A stretch of 64,000 bases of DNA from Streptomyces sp. HUAS 15-9 (lineage in GTDB: Bacteria > Actinomycetota > Actinomycetes > Streptomycetales > Streptomycetaceae), in assembly GCF_025642155.1 (NCBI RefSeq), contig NZ_CP106798.1, positions 7,440,001-7,504,000 of the forward strand, given 5' to 3'. The stretch's first letter is position 1; the number at the start of each line of letters is the position of its first letter. Position numbers and translations under genes: made by a program. Below the pieces are notes generated by a model, which saw only the letters and a list, made by a program, of their open reading frames with translations, was not told where the DNA came from and searched no databases. Below, in pieces: positions 9,750 through 18,238 of this stretch.

Positions 9750-10415
9750 TCACAGCTTGTCCAGGGAAAGGCTGGTGAAGCCGGACACCTGCTCGTCGAC
9801 CTGGAGCTGGAATCCCTCCCCGCCCTGGGCCGACATGCTGGTGGCCGAATTGACGATGGACCGGGTGAGACTCGACGCGAACTCGCGGAGCGCGACGGCG
9901 GGGGTGATGGAGGAGTCCTGCTGGATGAACGCCTTGAAGTTGGCCACCTCGGTGATGGTCGCGGAGTCGGCGTCGCTGATCCCGAACGCGATGATCTTCG
10001 GCGCGTAGCGGAAGGCGTTCAGGTCCTTGAGCGGGGTGCGCCAGTCGTCGTCCGTGGGGATGCCGTCGGAGAGGAAGAACACCACCGGCCGGTACACATC
10101 GTGGCCCTCCGCCTTCAGCGCCGCGACGTCCTTGTCGATGGTGTCCTTCAGCAGCCGGAAGGCGGCCCCGAAGGAGGTCACCCCGCCCGCCGACAGGGAC
10201 GGCAGCTGCGTCAGCTCGCTCAGGTCGGCGAGCGGCTGGAGCACGGAGGCCTGTGTGGAGAAACCGATCAGCGCGAAGCGGGTCTTGTCCGCGACACTCG
10301 GATTGGTGCTGATCTCGTGGTGCAGGTCGGGCAACGCCGAGTTGATGGCGTCCACGCCGGTTCCCGCCATGGAACCGGACTCGTCGCACACCATGTAGAA
10401 GGGAAGGATCTGCAT
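9750..10415 (-). CDS. TerY-like von Willebrand factor A domain protein
   Basis: 221 residues that are essentially one vWA domain. The MIDAS metal site DESGSM lies near residue 11, and the domain continues with RFALIGFSTQA, GGVTSFGAAF and FFLSDGIPTDD. This is the TerY type that partners PP2C and a kinase. No signal peptide is seen, so it is cytoplasmic. It lies between the small membrane protein gene (34 bases upstream) and the phosphatase, all on the same strand. It probably acts as the scaffold of the phospho-signalling complex. Confidence 0.87.
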   Translation of the reverse strand: MQILPFYMVCDESGSMAGTGVDAINSALPDLHHEISTNPSVADKTRFALIGFSTQASVLQPLADLSELTQLPSLSAGGVTSFGAAFRLLKDTIDKDVAALKAEGHDVYRPVVFFLSDGIPTDDDWRTPLKDLNAFRYAPKIIAFGISDADSATITEVANFKAFIQQDSSITPAVALREFASSLTRSIVNSATSMSAQGGEGFQLQVDEQVSGFTSLSLDKL

Positions 10416-10448
10416 GGGCTCTCCCAGACGTAAGAGACGGCGCAGCCG

Positions 10449-10943
10449 TCAACGGGTGTAGAAGTAGATCTCCAGGTCGGCCGCGCCGGCGGCGCCGCCG
10501 TTCCAGAAGTCCCGGGTCGTCGCGTCGGCGAACATGCCCGGTCGCGCCTTCCGCAGGGACTTGTTGATCTCGCGGGCATAGGCCTGGCCGTCCCCGGGTT
10601 CGGGGGCCTGGCCGAAGGTCAGCACGAAGGCGGCGGTGCGGCTCTTGTAACGTGCCGTGGCGGCATGAAGCTGCTTCACCATCCGTGTGGTGTCGCCGAC
10701 CGCCGCCGTCACATGGACCTTCACCGGCTTGCGCTCCACCGACCGGGGGCCCGACGGGGTCCGGCTCGGCTCGGGCGAGGGCTTGCCGGCGGCCGACGGG
10801 GAGCGGTGCGCGGCGGCCCGCGCGGCGAGCGGATCGCCCCGGTCTCCCATGGACACGAGCGCGAGCACGAGCAGCATGTCGGCGAAGAGCCAGCCGGCCA
10901 GATGGAGCGGTGTGAACCGGAATCGTGACCTGCGCGGACTCAC
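10449..10943 (-). CDS. Single-pass membrane protein, MotB/ZorB-like in layout
   Basis: 164 residues: a short basic N-terminus, one membrane helix (HLAGWLFADMLLVLALVSMG, residues ~13-33) with an Asp inside it, a Pro/Ser-rich linker and a C-terminal domain of about 95 residues. The Asp at residue ~22, preceded by Ala and followed by large hydrophobics, recalls the proton-carrying Asp of MotB/ZorB/ExbD proteins. The C-terminal half has an OmpA-like feel (VLTFGQAPEPGDGQAYAREI) but is not a clear match. Its ATG overlaps the stop of the coiled-coil membrane protein as ATGA. The protein is unrecognised by name, and the stator reading is inference. Confidence 0.7.
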   Translation of the reverse strand: MSPRRSRFRFTPLHLAGWLFADMLLVLALVSMGDRGDPLAARAAAHRSPSAAGKPSPEPSRTPSGPRSVERKPVKVHVTAAVGDTTRMVKQLHAATARYKSRTAAFVLTFGQAPEPGDGQAYAREINKSLRKARPGMFADATTRDFWNGGAAGAADLEIYFYTR

Positions 10944-12388
10944 CGCGCCGATCCGATCCCGGCCCGCAGCTCCTTCGTTCGCCGCAGCTCGTCCTCCGCG
11001 CGCTTCTGCGCCTCCTCCGCCCCGGCTCGTGCGGCCTCGGCCCCAGCCCGTGCCGACTCCGCCTCGGCGCGCGCCGTCTCGGTCTCACGCAGTGCCCGGA
11101 CCAGGGCGTCGGTGACACCCGTGAAGCGGTCGGCCGCCTCGTGAAGAGCCTGGCTGCGCGCCTCGATACCGAGCAGGGCCTCGCGGGATGCCTGTGCGGC
11201 CTCGCCGGTGCGCTCGGCCACCGAGCCGAGGTCGTTGAGCAGCCGTCCGTTGACATCCGCGACCACCTCGACGCCGGTGGTGAACCCGCGCTGGGAGGCG
11301 GCCAGCACGGTCAGGGAGTCCTCGACCTGCCGTGCCGCGTCCGCAAGCGCACCGCGGACGCTGTCGCCGTTGTCGCCGACCGCGGTCTCCAGCCGGTCCG
11401 CGGTACGGGCGAGGACGTCGCGCATCTCCTCCCCGGCCGTCCGCACCTCTTCCAGCGCCTTGTCGAGCACGCCGGTCTGTCCGCTGACGGCGTCGGCCAG
11501 CCGCTGCCCCGCCTGCGTCACCGGGTCGTCCAGGCCCTGTACGGCAGCCTGAATGGCACTCCCGCTGTCCCGCACCGTCTCCTCGATGCGCAGCACCACT
11601 TCTTCGATCGGCCGCACGTACTTCTCCGCCTGGGCGAGGCGCTGCTCCGCCTTGTCCATGGCCTCGCCGACCAGTTCGGCGGCGTGGGTGAGCTTCTCCT
11701 GCGTGGTGATGGCCTTGGTCTGCATGCGCTGCAGGCGTCCGGCCGCCGAGTTGAGTTCTGCCGCGAAGCGCTGAGGAGACGCGAACCGGTGTTCGTTGAG
11801 CGAGAGTTGCGCGCGGGTGAGGACGGGAACCAGGCGGGCCAGGGCCGCACGAGTGCGCCCGCGTGCCTGTTCCTCCCGGCGTTCGGCGGCGGTGCGCCGG
11901 TAGCCGTGCACCGCGGTGAGAACGAACAGCATCCCCAGGGCCAGACACCCGCTCACGGCCACGTGCCCGAACCGGAAGACGTCGCCCAGGTGTCCGTCGA
12001 ACCCGGACTGCCACAACTGCAGGAACGGCCGGCCCGCGGACTTGGGGTCGTCGCCCGTGAGTGCCCCGTACGCGCTCGACGCCTGCCACAGGCCGAACCA
12101 GGTGAACAGCAGCGGTAGGAAGACCAGGGCCCCCAGAACCCAGTCCAGTACGGAGTCGAACCGGGTGCCACGGTCGTCGAGCAGGGACTCGGCAATGCTC
12201 TCGGGCCGGGCGAAATGCCCCATCAGATCGAGATCGGCCCAGGCGTCCAGGGCCTCCGTGTCGGCGGAGCCGAGTGCTTGTGCCAGTGTGCGCAGTTCCT
12301 CCGCGCGCGGTGCGAGCGCAGGGTCCTGCGCCATGTCCTCGAGGTGACGTGCCGTCACCGCCTTGTCGGGTTGTCTCCCCGCCAGCAT
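10940..12388 (-). CDS. Membrane protein with long coiled-coil tail, possible MotA/ZorA-like partner
   Basis: 482 residues. Two hydrophobic segments lie at about residues 83-107 and 143-162. They are followed by about 310 residues of Glu/Ala/Arg-rich predicted coiled coil, ending in a tight EARAGAEA-type repeat. This recalls ZorA, where membrane helices carry a long cytoplasmic tail, and also the chemoreceptor signalling rod. It is first in a leftward operon and translationally coupled to the single-pass Asp-containing protein. A two-gene unit of this shape next to a vWA/PP2C/kinase triad suggests an envelope-anchored sensor or motor. No family is certain. A divergent TerD-like gene starts 138 bases away. 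Confidence 0.7.
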   Translation of the reverse strand: MLAGRQPDKAVTARHLEDMAQDPALAPRAEELRTLAQALGSADTEALDAWADLDLMGHFARPESIAESLLDDRGTRFDSVLDWVLGALVFLPLLFTWFGLWQASSAYGALTGDDPKSAGRPFLQLWQSGFDGHLGDVFRFGHVAVSGCLALGMLFVLTAVHGYRRTAAERREEQARGRTRAALARLVPVLTRAQLSLNEHRFASPQRFAAELNSAAGRLQRMQTKAITTQEKLTHAAELVGEAMDKAEQRLAQAEKYVRPIEEVVLRIEETVRDSGSAIQAAVQGLDDPVTQAGQRLADAVSGQTGVLDKALEEVRTAGEEMRDVLARTADRLETAVGDNGDSVRGALADAARQVEDSLTVLAASQRGFTTGVEVVADVNGRLLNDLGSVAERTGEAAQASREALLGIEARSQALHEAADRFTGVTDALVRALRETETARAEAESARAGAEAARAGAEEAQKRAEDELRRTKELRAGIGSAR

Positions 12389-12526
12389 TCCCCACCCCTG
12401 CCCGGTGACGCCGGGACGTTTCTTTCACAGATTCTTCACCAGCCGCGCAATAATAGACGACGATCACACAGGGCGGACGGCGTGGCATGAAAAGGTCATC
12501 CGAAAGCCTGATGTAAGGGGGTTTCG

Positions 12527-13153
12527 TTGAGCGGTGACGGCAGGCAACGGGGAGTCATCCGGCTGACCGGACGGGCGGCGCCCGCCGTGGAACTCTCCCA
12601 GCGGACACCCTGCGCCGGGATCACGGGGCGAGGTGTCCTCCAGGTCAACCTCAACTGGTCGGTCGCGGCGGAGGCCGACCTCGATCTGGGCTGCATGGTC
12701 CTCACCCGTGACGGAGCGGGCGCCGCCGTTCAGCCCCTGGGCGCGGAGTTCGGCGACCTCGACGCCTGGCCCTACGTCAGCCTCGACCAGGACGACCGCA
12801 CCGGTGAGGCCTCCGACGGGGAGACCCTGCGCATCAGCCTGGAGCACCGGCACCAGTTCACCAAGCTCCTCGTCTACGTGTACATCTACGAGCGCGCGGC
12901 CGACTTCCGCACCCTCGGCGGCGTGGTCACCGTCAGCGCGCCGAGCGGCACCTGGCGCATCCACCTGGACGACTCCCCGGCCGGAGCCACCTCGTGCGCG
13001 ATCGCCCTGCTCACACCGGGACGGGACACCCTCGAACTCCGGCGCGAGGTCCGCTGGTTCACCGCTCAGCCGTCGCTGACGAACCAGCAGCTCATCGACC
13101 AGGCGTACGGCTTCGGCTTCGAGTGGGTACCGGGGGTCAAGCCACCTCTGTGA
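12527..13153 (+). CDS. TerD-like tellurium/stress-response protein
   Basis: 208 residues. The TerD core is visible: LNWSVAAEADLDLGCMVL near residues 40-57, a calcium-type acidic loop LDQDDRTGEASDGETL near 86-101, and KLLVYVYIYE at about 112-121. The TTG start at 12527 is chosen because an AAGGGGG site lies 6 bases upstream; no in-frame ATG fits. It is divergent from the membrane/vWA/PP2C/kinase operon and convergent with mcrC, 3 bases from its end. TerD proteins bind Ca2+ and accompany TerY triads, so this gene completes a Ter-type module. Confidence 0.85.
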   Translation: MSGDGRQRGVIRLTGRAAPAVELSQRTPCAGITGRGVLQVNLNWSVAAEADLDLGCMVLTRDGAGAAVQPLGAEFGDLDAWPYVSLDQDDRTGEASDGETLRISLEHRHQFTKLLVYVYIYERAADFRTLGGVVTVSAPSGTWRIHLDDSPAGATSCAIALLTPGRDTLELRREVRWFTAQPSLTNQQLIDQAYGFGFEWVPGVKPPL

Positions 13154-13156
13154 CAT

Positions 13157-14395
13157 TCACGGCAGCGCGGTGCGGACCCACTCGGTCGCCCGCTCGGGAC
13201 GGGCGTGGGTGTCGATGCCGAGGACGTGGATGGTGCCGAGGCCGCCCCGAGGTCCGCGGACCTGGAGGGTGCGTCGGGTGTACCCCCCGGGGCGGGGGTG
13301 GACGATCACCGCGCTCGGGGTGTCGGAGGCGGCATATCCGGCGCAGTAGGTGAGGAGTTGGTGGACGTCACCGGCACCGACGCCATGGCGGTCGTAGCGC
13401 TTGTACTTGGCGTCGACCGGCAGCAGCACATGGTCGGCCGTGTCCGGGACCGGAAGGCTCAGCAGCAGGTCGGGCCGGAAGGCGGAGTTGTTCCCGAGGT
13501 CGCCGCGAACGGTGATGCCCGTCCTGCCGCCGCTCGGGAGGGCATGGCCGCCGAGAAAGGCGGCGGCCTCCGTGCCCAGGCGTCGTACGACGGCTTCCCA
13601 CAAGGCGGGCATGGCCAGCAGGAGGCCTCCCGCCGACGTACCCCGGTCGGTGAGCAGGTCGGTCACACCTCCGCCGCGCAGCAGCAGGCGGGCCCAGGTG
13701 TGGGCGGCACGGTAGCGGGCGTTCAGGCGTGTGTACTGGGTGCGGTCGAGTGCGCCCAGGGCGGCGTTCGGGGTCGCGGCAGGGGGGAACGCCCCCGCGA
13801 TGCCGTGCAGGTCGCGTGCCAGGTCGGAGTCAGCGGTCAGGGTGAGCGCCACCCTCAGTGCGGACCCCAGGACGCGGTTGTCCCAGATGTCCGTCTCCCG
13901 GACGAAGGCACGCACGTACAGCCTGTCCAGTTGCCCATAGCGGAGGGTGGCCTGGGCGGCGGCGTCCAGGCGTCCCCGCAGGACCGGTTCGAGGCTCTGA
14001 CGGCGGACGTAGTCGCGGCGCAGCCCCTCCCGTACGAGCTTCTCGCACTCTTCGAGCAGGGCGGCGGCCACGAGGTCGGCGTAGCCGTCCGGGCCGGTGG
14101 CCCAGCGTCGCGCCGTCGTCGCGATCGGGGTGCCGAGCGCGTAGGCGAGCCAGCTCATCAGTTGCCGGCCCGGGATGGCGAACTTGGGCTCGACGACCAG
14201 CCGGACGCGGTCCAGGACCAGGACACCGACGGTCGCGTCGGCCTTGAGCCGCCATCCGGTACGGTCCGCGGCCAGGGTGAGGCACCCGCGCGCCTGGAGG
14301 GCGCCGAGGCGGTCGACGTCCCGCGGGGTGAGCTGTTCGATGCCGAGCCGGGTGGACTCGTACTCGCCGATCCGTACCTCGAAGCGGTCAGGCAT
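13157..14395 (-). CDS. mcrC: McrC-like nuclease subunit of a modification-dependent restriction system
   Basis: 412 residues, near the usual size for McrC. An N-terminal beta-rich McrB-contact region (residues ~1-100) is followed by a PD-(D/E)XK nuclease. LWEAVVRRL precedes FRPDLLLSLP, and then comes LPVDAKYKRYD with DVHQLLTYC, so the D, DAK and Q residues of the active site are all present. It overlaps the end of mcrB by 8 bases and is the promoter-distal gene. It should be the cleaving partner of the McrB-like GTPase on modified DNA. Confidence 0.88.
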   Translation of the reverse strand: MPDRFEVRIGEYESTRLGIEQLTPRDVDRLGALQARGCLTLAADRTGWRLKADATVGVLVLDRVRLVVEPKFAIPGRQLMSWLAYALGTPIATTARRWATGPDGYADLVAAALLEECEKLVREGLRRDYVRRQSLEPVLRGRLDAAAQATLRYGQLDRLYVRAFVRETDIWDNRVLGSALRVALTLTADSDLARDLHGIAGAFPPAATPNAALGALDRTQYTRLNARYRAAHTWARLLLRGGGVTDLLTDRGTSAGGLLLAMPALWEAVVRRLGTEAAAFLGGHALPSGGRTGITVRGDLGNNSAFRPDLLLSLPVPDTADHVLLPVDAKYKRYDRHGVGAGDVHQLLTYCAGYAASDTPSAVIVHPRPGGYTRRTLQVRGPRGGLGTIHVLGIDTHARPERATEWVRTALP

Positions 14396-16499
14396 CGGAG
14401 CCCTGCGTGCCGCTGGTGAACTCGGTCGCCAGCGCGGTGACGAGGTCCTGCGGGGACATCATCACGGGACGGCCGGTGTCCGCGTCGACCAGGCCGCCGA
14501 GGATGCTGTGCAGCAGGTCGGCCCGGCCGAGGCAGTGGTCCTCCAGGAGCGGGATCACCTCGTGGTGGAAGGCGGCGGCCAGGTCCTCCTCGGTGGCGAT
14601 CGGCTCGCCGTCCCGCAGCAGGTAGGCGTGCCCGATCTGGTGGTCGGCGTCGAGGCGGCGGGTGATACGGGTGTTGAGGGACTCGAAGAACGCCGCCAGG
14701 TCCAGCGGGCCGACCGTCCCGGAGACGGCGTCCGGGTCGGGGCCGACGGGCAGGAAGGCGAAGCGGCGGCGGACCGCGGCGTCCAGGTGACTGATGCTCC
14801 GGTCGGCGGTGTTCATCGTGCCGATGATCCGGATGTTCGGCGGCACCGAGAAGGACCGCCCGCTGACCGGCAGGTCGACCGGCAGGTTCCGCTTGTCGAG
14901 TTCGAGGAGGGTCATCAGCTCACCGAAGATCCGCGGCAGATCACCGCGGTTGATCTCGTCGATGATCAGCAGGAACGTCTGCTCGGGCCGGGCCGAGGCA
15001 CGGCCGCACAGGGCGTGGAACAGACCGTCCGCGAGGGCCAGGGTGAGCCCCGGGCCGGTGGCGCTCAGGTCCGGTTTGAAGCCCTCGACGAAGTCCTCGT
15101 ATCCGTACGACGGGTGGAAGGTGACCATACGGACCCGGTCACCGCGCAGCATCTCGGCCTGGGCCTCGGTGCGCGGGCCGGGCTCGGCGCCGAGCGCGTC
15201 TGCGCGGTCGGCCAGGGCGAGGGCGGCGCCCAGCGCGAGCCGGGTCTTGCCCGTGCCGGGCGGACCGTGCAGGATCACCTGCCCCTTGCGGTCCAGCGCG
15301 TCCAGGACGGCTTGTACGTCCTCGGGGAGCGCGACCGGTGCGCCGCCGTGCGCCTGGTGTGCGCTCGGGGCGGAGTCGGTGTCGCGCGTGGTGAACGTGG
15401 CGAACAGGGCCGGGTCGACCTTGGCGAAGGTGGACCGCCAGCCGTGCTGGGCCTTCGACAGCTTCCGCGCGTGCGAGACGTCCCAGGTCACCGGGACGAC
15501 ATGGCGGAACTCCGGGCGGTCCGGGTCGAAGCGGTAGCCCCCGTCGACCGTGCCGGTGGCCAGCACCTCGTCCACCCCGCGGTTCGCCACGACACGGTCG
15601 CCCGCCTCCAGGTCACGGAAGGCCAGCAGCCGGCGGGCAAGGGTCAGACTGCCCCCGGTGCTCCGGGGCCAGTACGCGTCCAGGGCCTGCTTCAGATCGG
15701 TGTCGCTCTGGTACAGGCCGAGATCACCGAGCTCGTCCCACCCGACGCAGATGAACCCGCCGTCCCGGCACTCCTCCCACATCCGGCCGCGCTCACCGGG
15801 GGCGACCTTCCAGATGGTGCGCTGCCGGGGACGCGGATCGAAGTGCGCGTACAGGAAGTGCATCACCTCCTGCCCCGTCCAGCCCTGGAACTCCTCACGG
15901 GACCGCACGAGTTCCAGGAGCCGCCGGTTGTTGCGCCAAGCGGGGGCGTCGGCCTCTGCCGCACCGCCCAGCAGGCCGATGAACCGGCGCAGATGCTCCG
16001 CGGCGTGGATGGGCAGGAAGTGCTGGGGGAAATAGGTCGAGAGGGACTTGGTCACCAACGTGGGCCCGAACCTGAGCAGTTCGAGGTCGTCCACGGCATC
16101 GAAGTCACCCGCCGCCACGGAGTCGAACGCCGTGACGAACTGCCCGCGCAGATCGGCCCAGGCGTCCTGGGCGTCCATCCCCCGCAGGGGAGCGGCCAGC
16201 CGCCACTCGCCGGAGACGTGGTGGTACATGATGTGCTTCGCGGCGCTGCCGCCCCTGATACTGCCGAGGTTGGGAGTGAGGAACTCCAGCAGCCGACAGT
16301 ACGTCGGCCCCGACCCGGCCGGTGCGGCCTGCCCGAGGGCGTACCTCTCCAGCGGCAGCCCCGCCCACGCCTCCGACGGAAAGAGGTCCAGCACCTGCTG
16401 TCGCTCGTCCTCGGCCATCGACTCGGCCTCTGCCACGGCCTTCCGGTCGAACTCGCCCGCCGCCGCCCGCACATCCACCCCATCCGTCATGGAGGCCAT
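14388..16499 (-). CDS. mcrB: McrB-like AAA+ GTPase with an EVE domain
   Basis: 703 residues. The N-terminal ~220 are of unknown fold. Residues ~225-345 form an EVE/PUA-like base-reading domain (RTIWKVAPGERGRMWEECR and FICVGWDEL). The motor has Walker A HGPPGTGKT near 413, Walker B LLIIDEINRGDL near 511 and the McrB signature GTMNTADRSI near 558. The EVE domain probably selects the modified cytosine. Start choice: the ATG at 16499 or the ATG three codons later; neither has a strong ribosome site. It forms a two-gene unit with mcrC, with the RsbW-like gene on the same strand 36 bases upstream. Confidence 0.88.
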   Translation of the reverse strand: MASMTDGVDVRAAAGEFDRKAVAEAESMAEDERQQVLDLFPSEAWAGLPLERYALGQAAPAGSGPTYCRLLEFLTPNLGSIRGGSAAKHIMYHHVSGEWRLAAPLRGMDAQDAWADLRGQFVTAFDSVAAGDFDAVDDLELLRFGPTLVTKSLSTYFPQHFLPIHAAEHLRRFIGLLGGAAEADAPAWRNNRRLLELVRSREEFQGWTGQEVMHFLYAHFDPRPRQRTIWKVAPGERGRMWEECRDGGFICVGWDELGDLGLYQSDTDLKQALDAYWPRSTGGSLTLARRLLAFRDLEAGDRVVANRGVDEVLATGTVDGGYRFDPDRPEFRHVVPVTWDVSHARKLSKAQHGWRSTFAKVDPALFATFTTRDTDSAPSAHQAHGGAPVALPEDVQAVLDALDRKGQVILHGPPGTGKTRLALGAALALADRADALGAEPGPRTEAQAEMLRGDRVRMVTFHPSYGYEDFVEGFKPDLSATGPGLTLALADGLFHALCGRASARPEQTFLLIIDEINRGDLPRIFGELMTLLELDKRNLPVDLPVSGRSFSVPPNIRIIGTMNTADRSISHLDAAVRRRFAFLPVGPDPDAVSGTVGPLDLAAFFESLNTRITRRLDADHQIGHAYLLRDGEPIATEEDLAAAFHHEVIPLLEDHCLGRADLLHSILGGLVDADTGRPVMMSPQDLVTALATEFTSGTQGSDA

Positions 16500-16535
16500 G
16501 ATGCCCGACCCGGTGTTCGGCCTCGCTGCGGGGCG

Positions 16536-17003
16536 TCACCGGCCCGGACGAACACACCGTGGGCCGAGGGCGAGTTCGGCCCAGACGGTCTTGCCGCCGG
16601 GCGGATACGGCTCGGTGCCCCAGCGGTCGGCCAGGGCGGTGATGAGGAGCATGCCACGGCCCGATTCGGCGTCCGGTGGAGTCTCGAAGTCCGTTGATGA
16701 GGCGGGTACTTCGTTGCCACGGGCGTCCGTGACGGCGATGCGGAGGACAACGCCGACGGACGGGTGGTCGAGGGTGAGCGTGAGGCGGAAGTCGCGGCCT
16801 TGGACGCGGCCGTGCAGGACCGCGTTCGCGGCCAGTTCGGCGACGATCTGCTCGGCACGCTCGGTGACCGTGGGGGACACCTCCCAGGAGCGCAGCTGCT
16901 CGTAGGTGAGCAGGCGGGCGAGGCGGGCTCCGCGGCGGGTGGACGACATCTGCTGCGCGAAGTGGCGCACGGAGGTGCGGAGCTGAGGCGTGGTCGCGTT
17001 CAT
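16536..17003 (-). CDS. RsbW-like ATP-binding regulator (HATPase)
   Basis: 155 residues with the GHKL-type ATP fold: N-box AEQIVAELAANAVLHG and G-box ESGRGMLLITALADRWG. This is one of the many streptomycete anti-sigma-like or Bld-associated ATPases; no sigma partner can be named. The ATG at 17003 begins NATTPQLRTSV and is preferred over longer readings. It is divergent from the XRE-DUF5753 gene, 150 bases away, a pairing that recurs widely in Streptomyces. Confidence 0.88.
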   Translation of the reverse strand: MNATTPQLRTSVRHFAQQMSSTRRGARLARLLTYEQLRSWEVSPTVTERAEQIVAELAANAVLHGRVQGRDFRLTLTLDHPSVGVVLRIAVTDARGNEVPASSTDFETPPDAESGRGMLLITALADRWGTEPYPPGGKTVWAELALGPRCVRPGR

Positions 17004-17153
17004 GGGGCCACGGTGACGGGCGCGCGGGAGCGTGCTCCAGGGTTGCGGCCCGTACGGTGCGTCAGCGTACGGGCACATTCCGTGGACGGTACGCGAAACC
17101 TGCGGTCACGCTGGGTGTTGTCCAGTGCGGCGGATATCTGGAGGTGACCGCGT

Positions 17154-18020
17154 ATGACGGGCGACGGCGTGGGGGCGAGTGACGAGCTGACGGTCTGCGA
17201 GGCGGAACGGGAACCTGATCCGTCGGACAGTCTGCGGACCTTCGGCGCCGTGGTCCAGGCCCTGCGGGAGAACGCGGGGCTCAGCCGGGCCGAGTTCGGC
17301 GAGCTGGTTCGGTTCTCCAAGCACACCGTGGAATCGGTGGAGTTGGGGCGGCGGATGCCGGACGAGTCGTTCGTGGAGCGGGCGGAGGAGGTGCTGGGCA
17401 ACACGGGGGCGTTACGGCGGTCGGCCCGGTTTCTGACGCGGGGGGAGGCGGGGCTGGCGTCCTGGTTCCGGCGGTGGGCTCGGCTGGAGCGGGTAGCCGT
17501 GAGTCTGTGCACCTACGAGTGTCGGTTGGTGCCTGGGTTGTTGCAGTCGGAGGGGTACATGCGCGCCCTCTGCGAGAACGACATCCCACCACTGTCGGAC
17601 GAGGTTCTGGAGGCAACCGTTCAGGCGCGATCGGAGCGGCAGCGCCTGCTGCGAGAGCGCCCCAACACCGCCTTCGACTTCATTGTCGAGGAGTCCGTGT
17701 TCGCGCGCCGTCTCGGTGGCGTGAACGTGACGCGCGACATGATCGAGCACGTGCTTGAGGCGGCTGCGCCGAGGAACGTGACGCTTCAGATCATGCCTGC
17801 GGATTCCGAGCACCACGCCTGTATGGCCGGCCCGATCCAACTGCTGGAAACCCCGGACGGGAGTTGGCGTGGATACTCCGAAGGCCAGGAGAACGGACGC
17901 CTGATCGCTGACCCGAAACAGGTCAGCCGACTGCACATGCGCTATGCGAGACTGCGCTCGCAGGCCCTCTCCCCGAAAGACTCCGTGGGCCTGCTGGAGC
18001 GGATGCGAGGAGCGCTATGA
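17154..18020 (+). CDS. XRE-family regulator with DUF5753
   Basis: 288 residues. A Xre helix-turn-helix occupies residues ~25-85 (LRENAGLSRAEFGELVRFSKHTVESVELG). A DUF5753 ligand-sensing-like domain fills the rest, with the typical LVPGLLQSEGYMRAL and PQ/AP-rich C-terminal half. Such genes in Streptomyces are followed by a DUF397 gene, as here, with an ATGA overlap. The start at 17154 has a GGAGG site 5 bases upstream (TGGAGGTGACCGCGT). Its target is not known; paralogues affect development. Confidence 0.92.
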   Translation: MTGDGVGASDELTVCEAEREPDPSDSLRTFGAVVQALRENAGLSRAEFGELVRFSKHTVESVELGRRMPDESFVERAEEVLGNTGALRRSARFLTRGEAGLASWFRRWARLERVAVSLCTYECRLVPGLLQSEGYMRALCENDIPPLSDEVLEATVQARSERQRLLRERPNTAFDFIVEESVFARRLGGVNVTRDMIEHVLEAAAPRNVTLQIMPADSEHHACMAGPIQLLETPDGSWRGYSEGQENGRLIADPKQVSRLHMRYARLRSQALSPKDSVGLLERMRGAL

Positions 18021-18238
18021 GCACGCCCGAACTCGACTGGTTCAAGTCCAGCTACAGCAGCGCACAGGGGGACAGCTGTATTGAGGTCGCCGTCACCGAG
18101 CAGGCCGTCCGTGTACGGGACTCCAAGGACGTGACCCGCCCTCACCTCTCCGTCGGGCGCGACGGCTGGGCGCAGTTCGTGACGTTCACGGGGTGTCGGG
18201 GGCCGTGGCCCGGCGGCGGAGTGAGGGTGGACGTGTAG
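18017..18238 (+). CDS. DUF397 domain protein
   Basis: 73 residues, with the DUF397 hallmark LDWFKSSYSSAQGDSCIEVAV at the N-terminus and VRVRDSKDVTRPHL after it. The C-terminal ~25 residues are unlike the family. They lie opposite the 3' end of the DrmMI-like gene, so the ancestral end of this gene has probably been lost or overwritten. It is coupled to the XRE-DUF5753 gene by ATGA. These pairs may work as antitoxin/toxin-like or regulator/partner units; the function is unproven. Confidence 0.85.
   Translation: MSTPELDWFKSSYSSAQGDSCIEVAVTEQAVRVRDSKDVTRPHLSVGRDGWAQFVTFTGCRGPWPGGGVRVDV

Noticed and set aside
10449..12388. Calling the membrane pair a full Zorya system
   Set aside because: No ZorC, ZorD or ZorE candidates are adjacent and the sequence similarity is only in layout.
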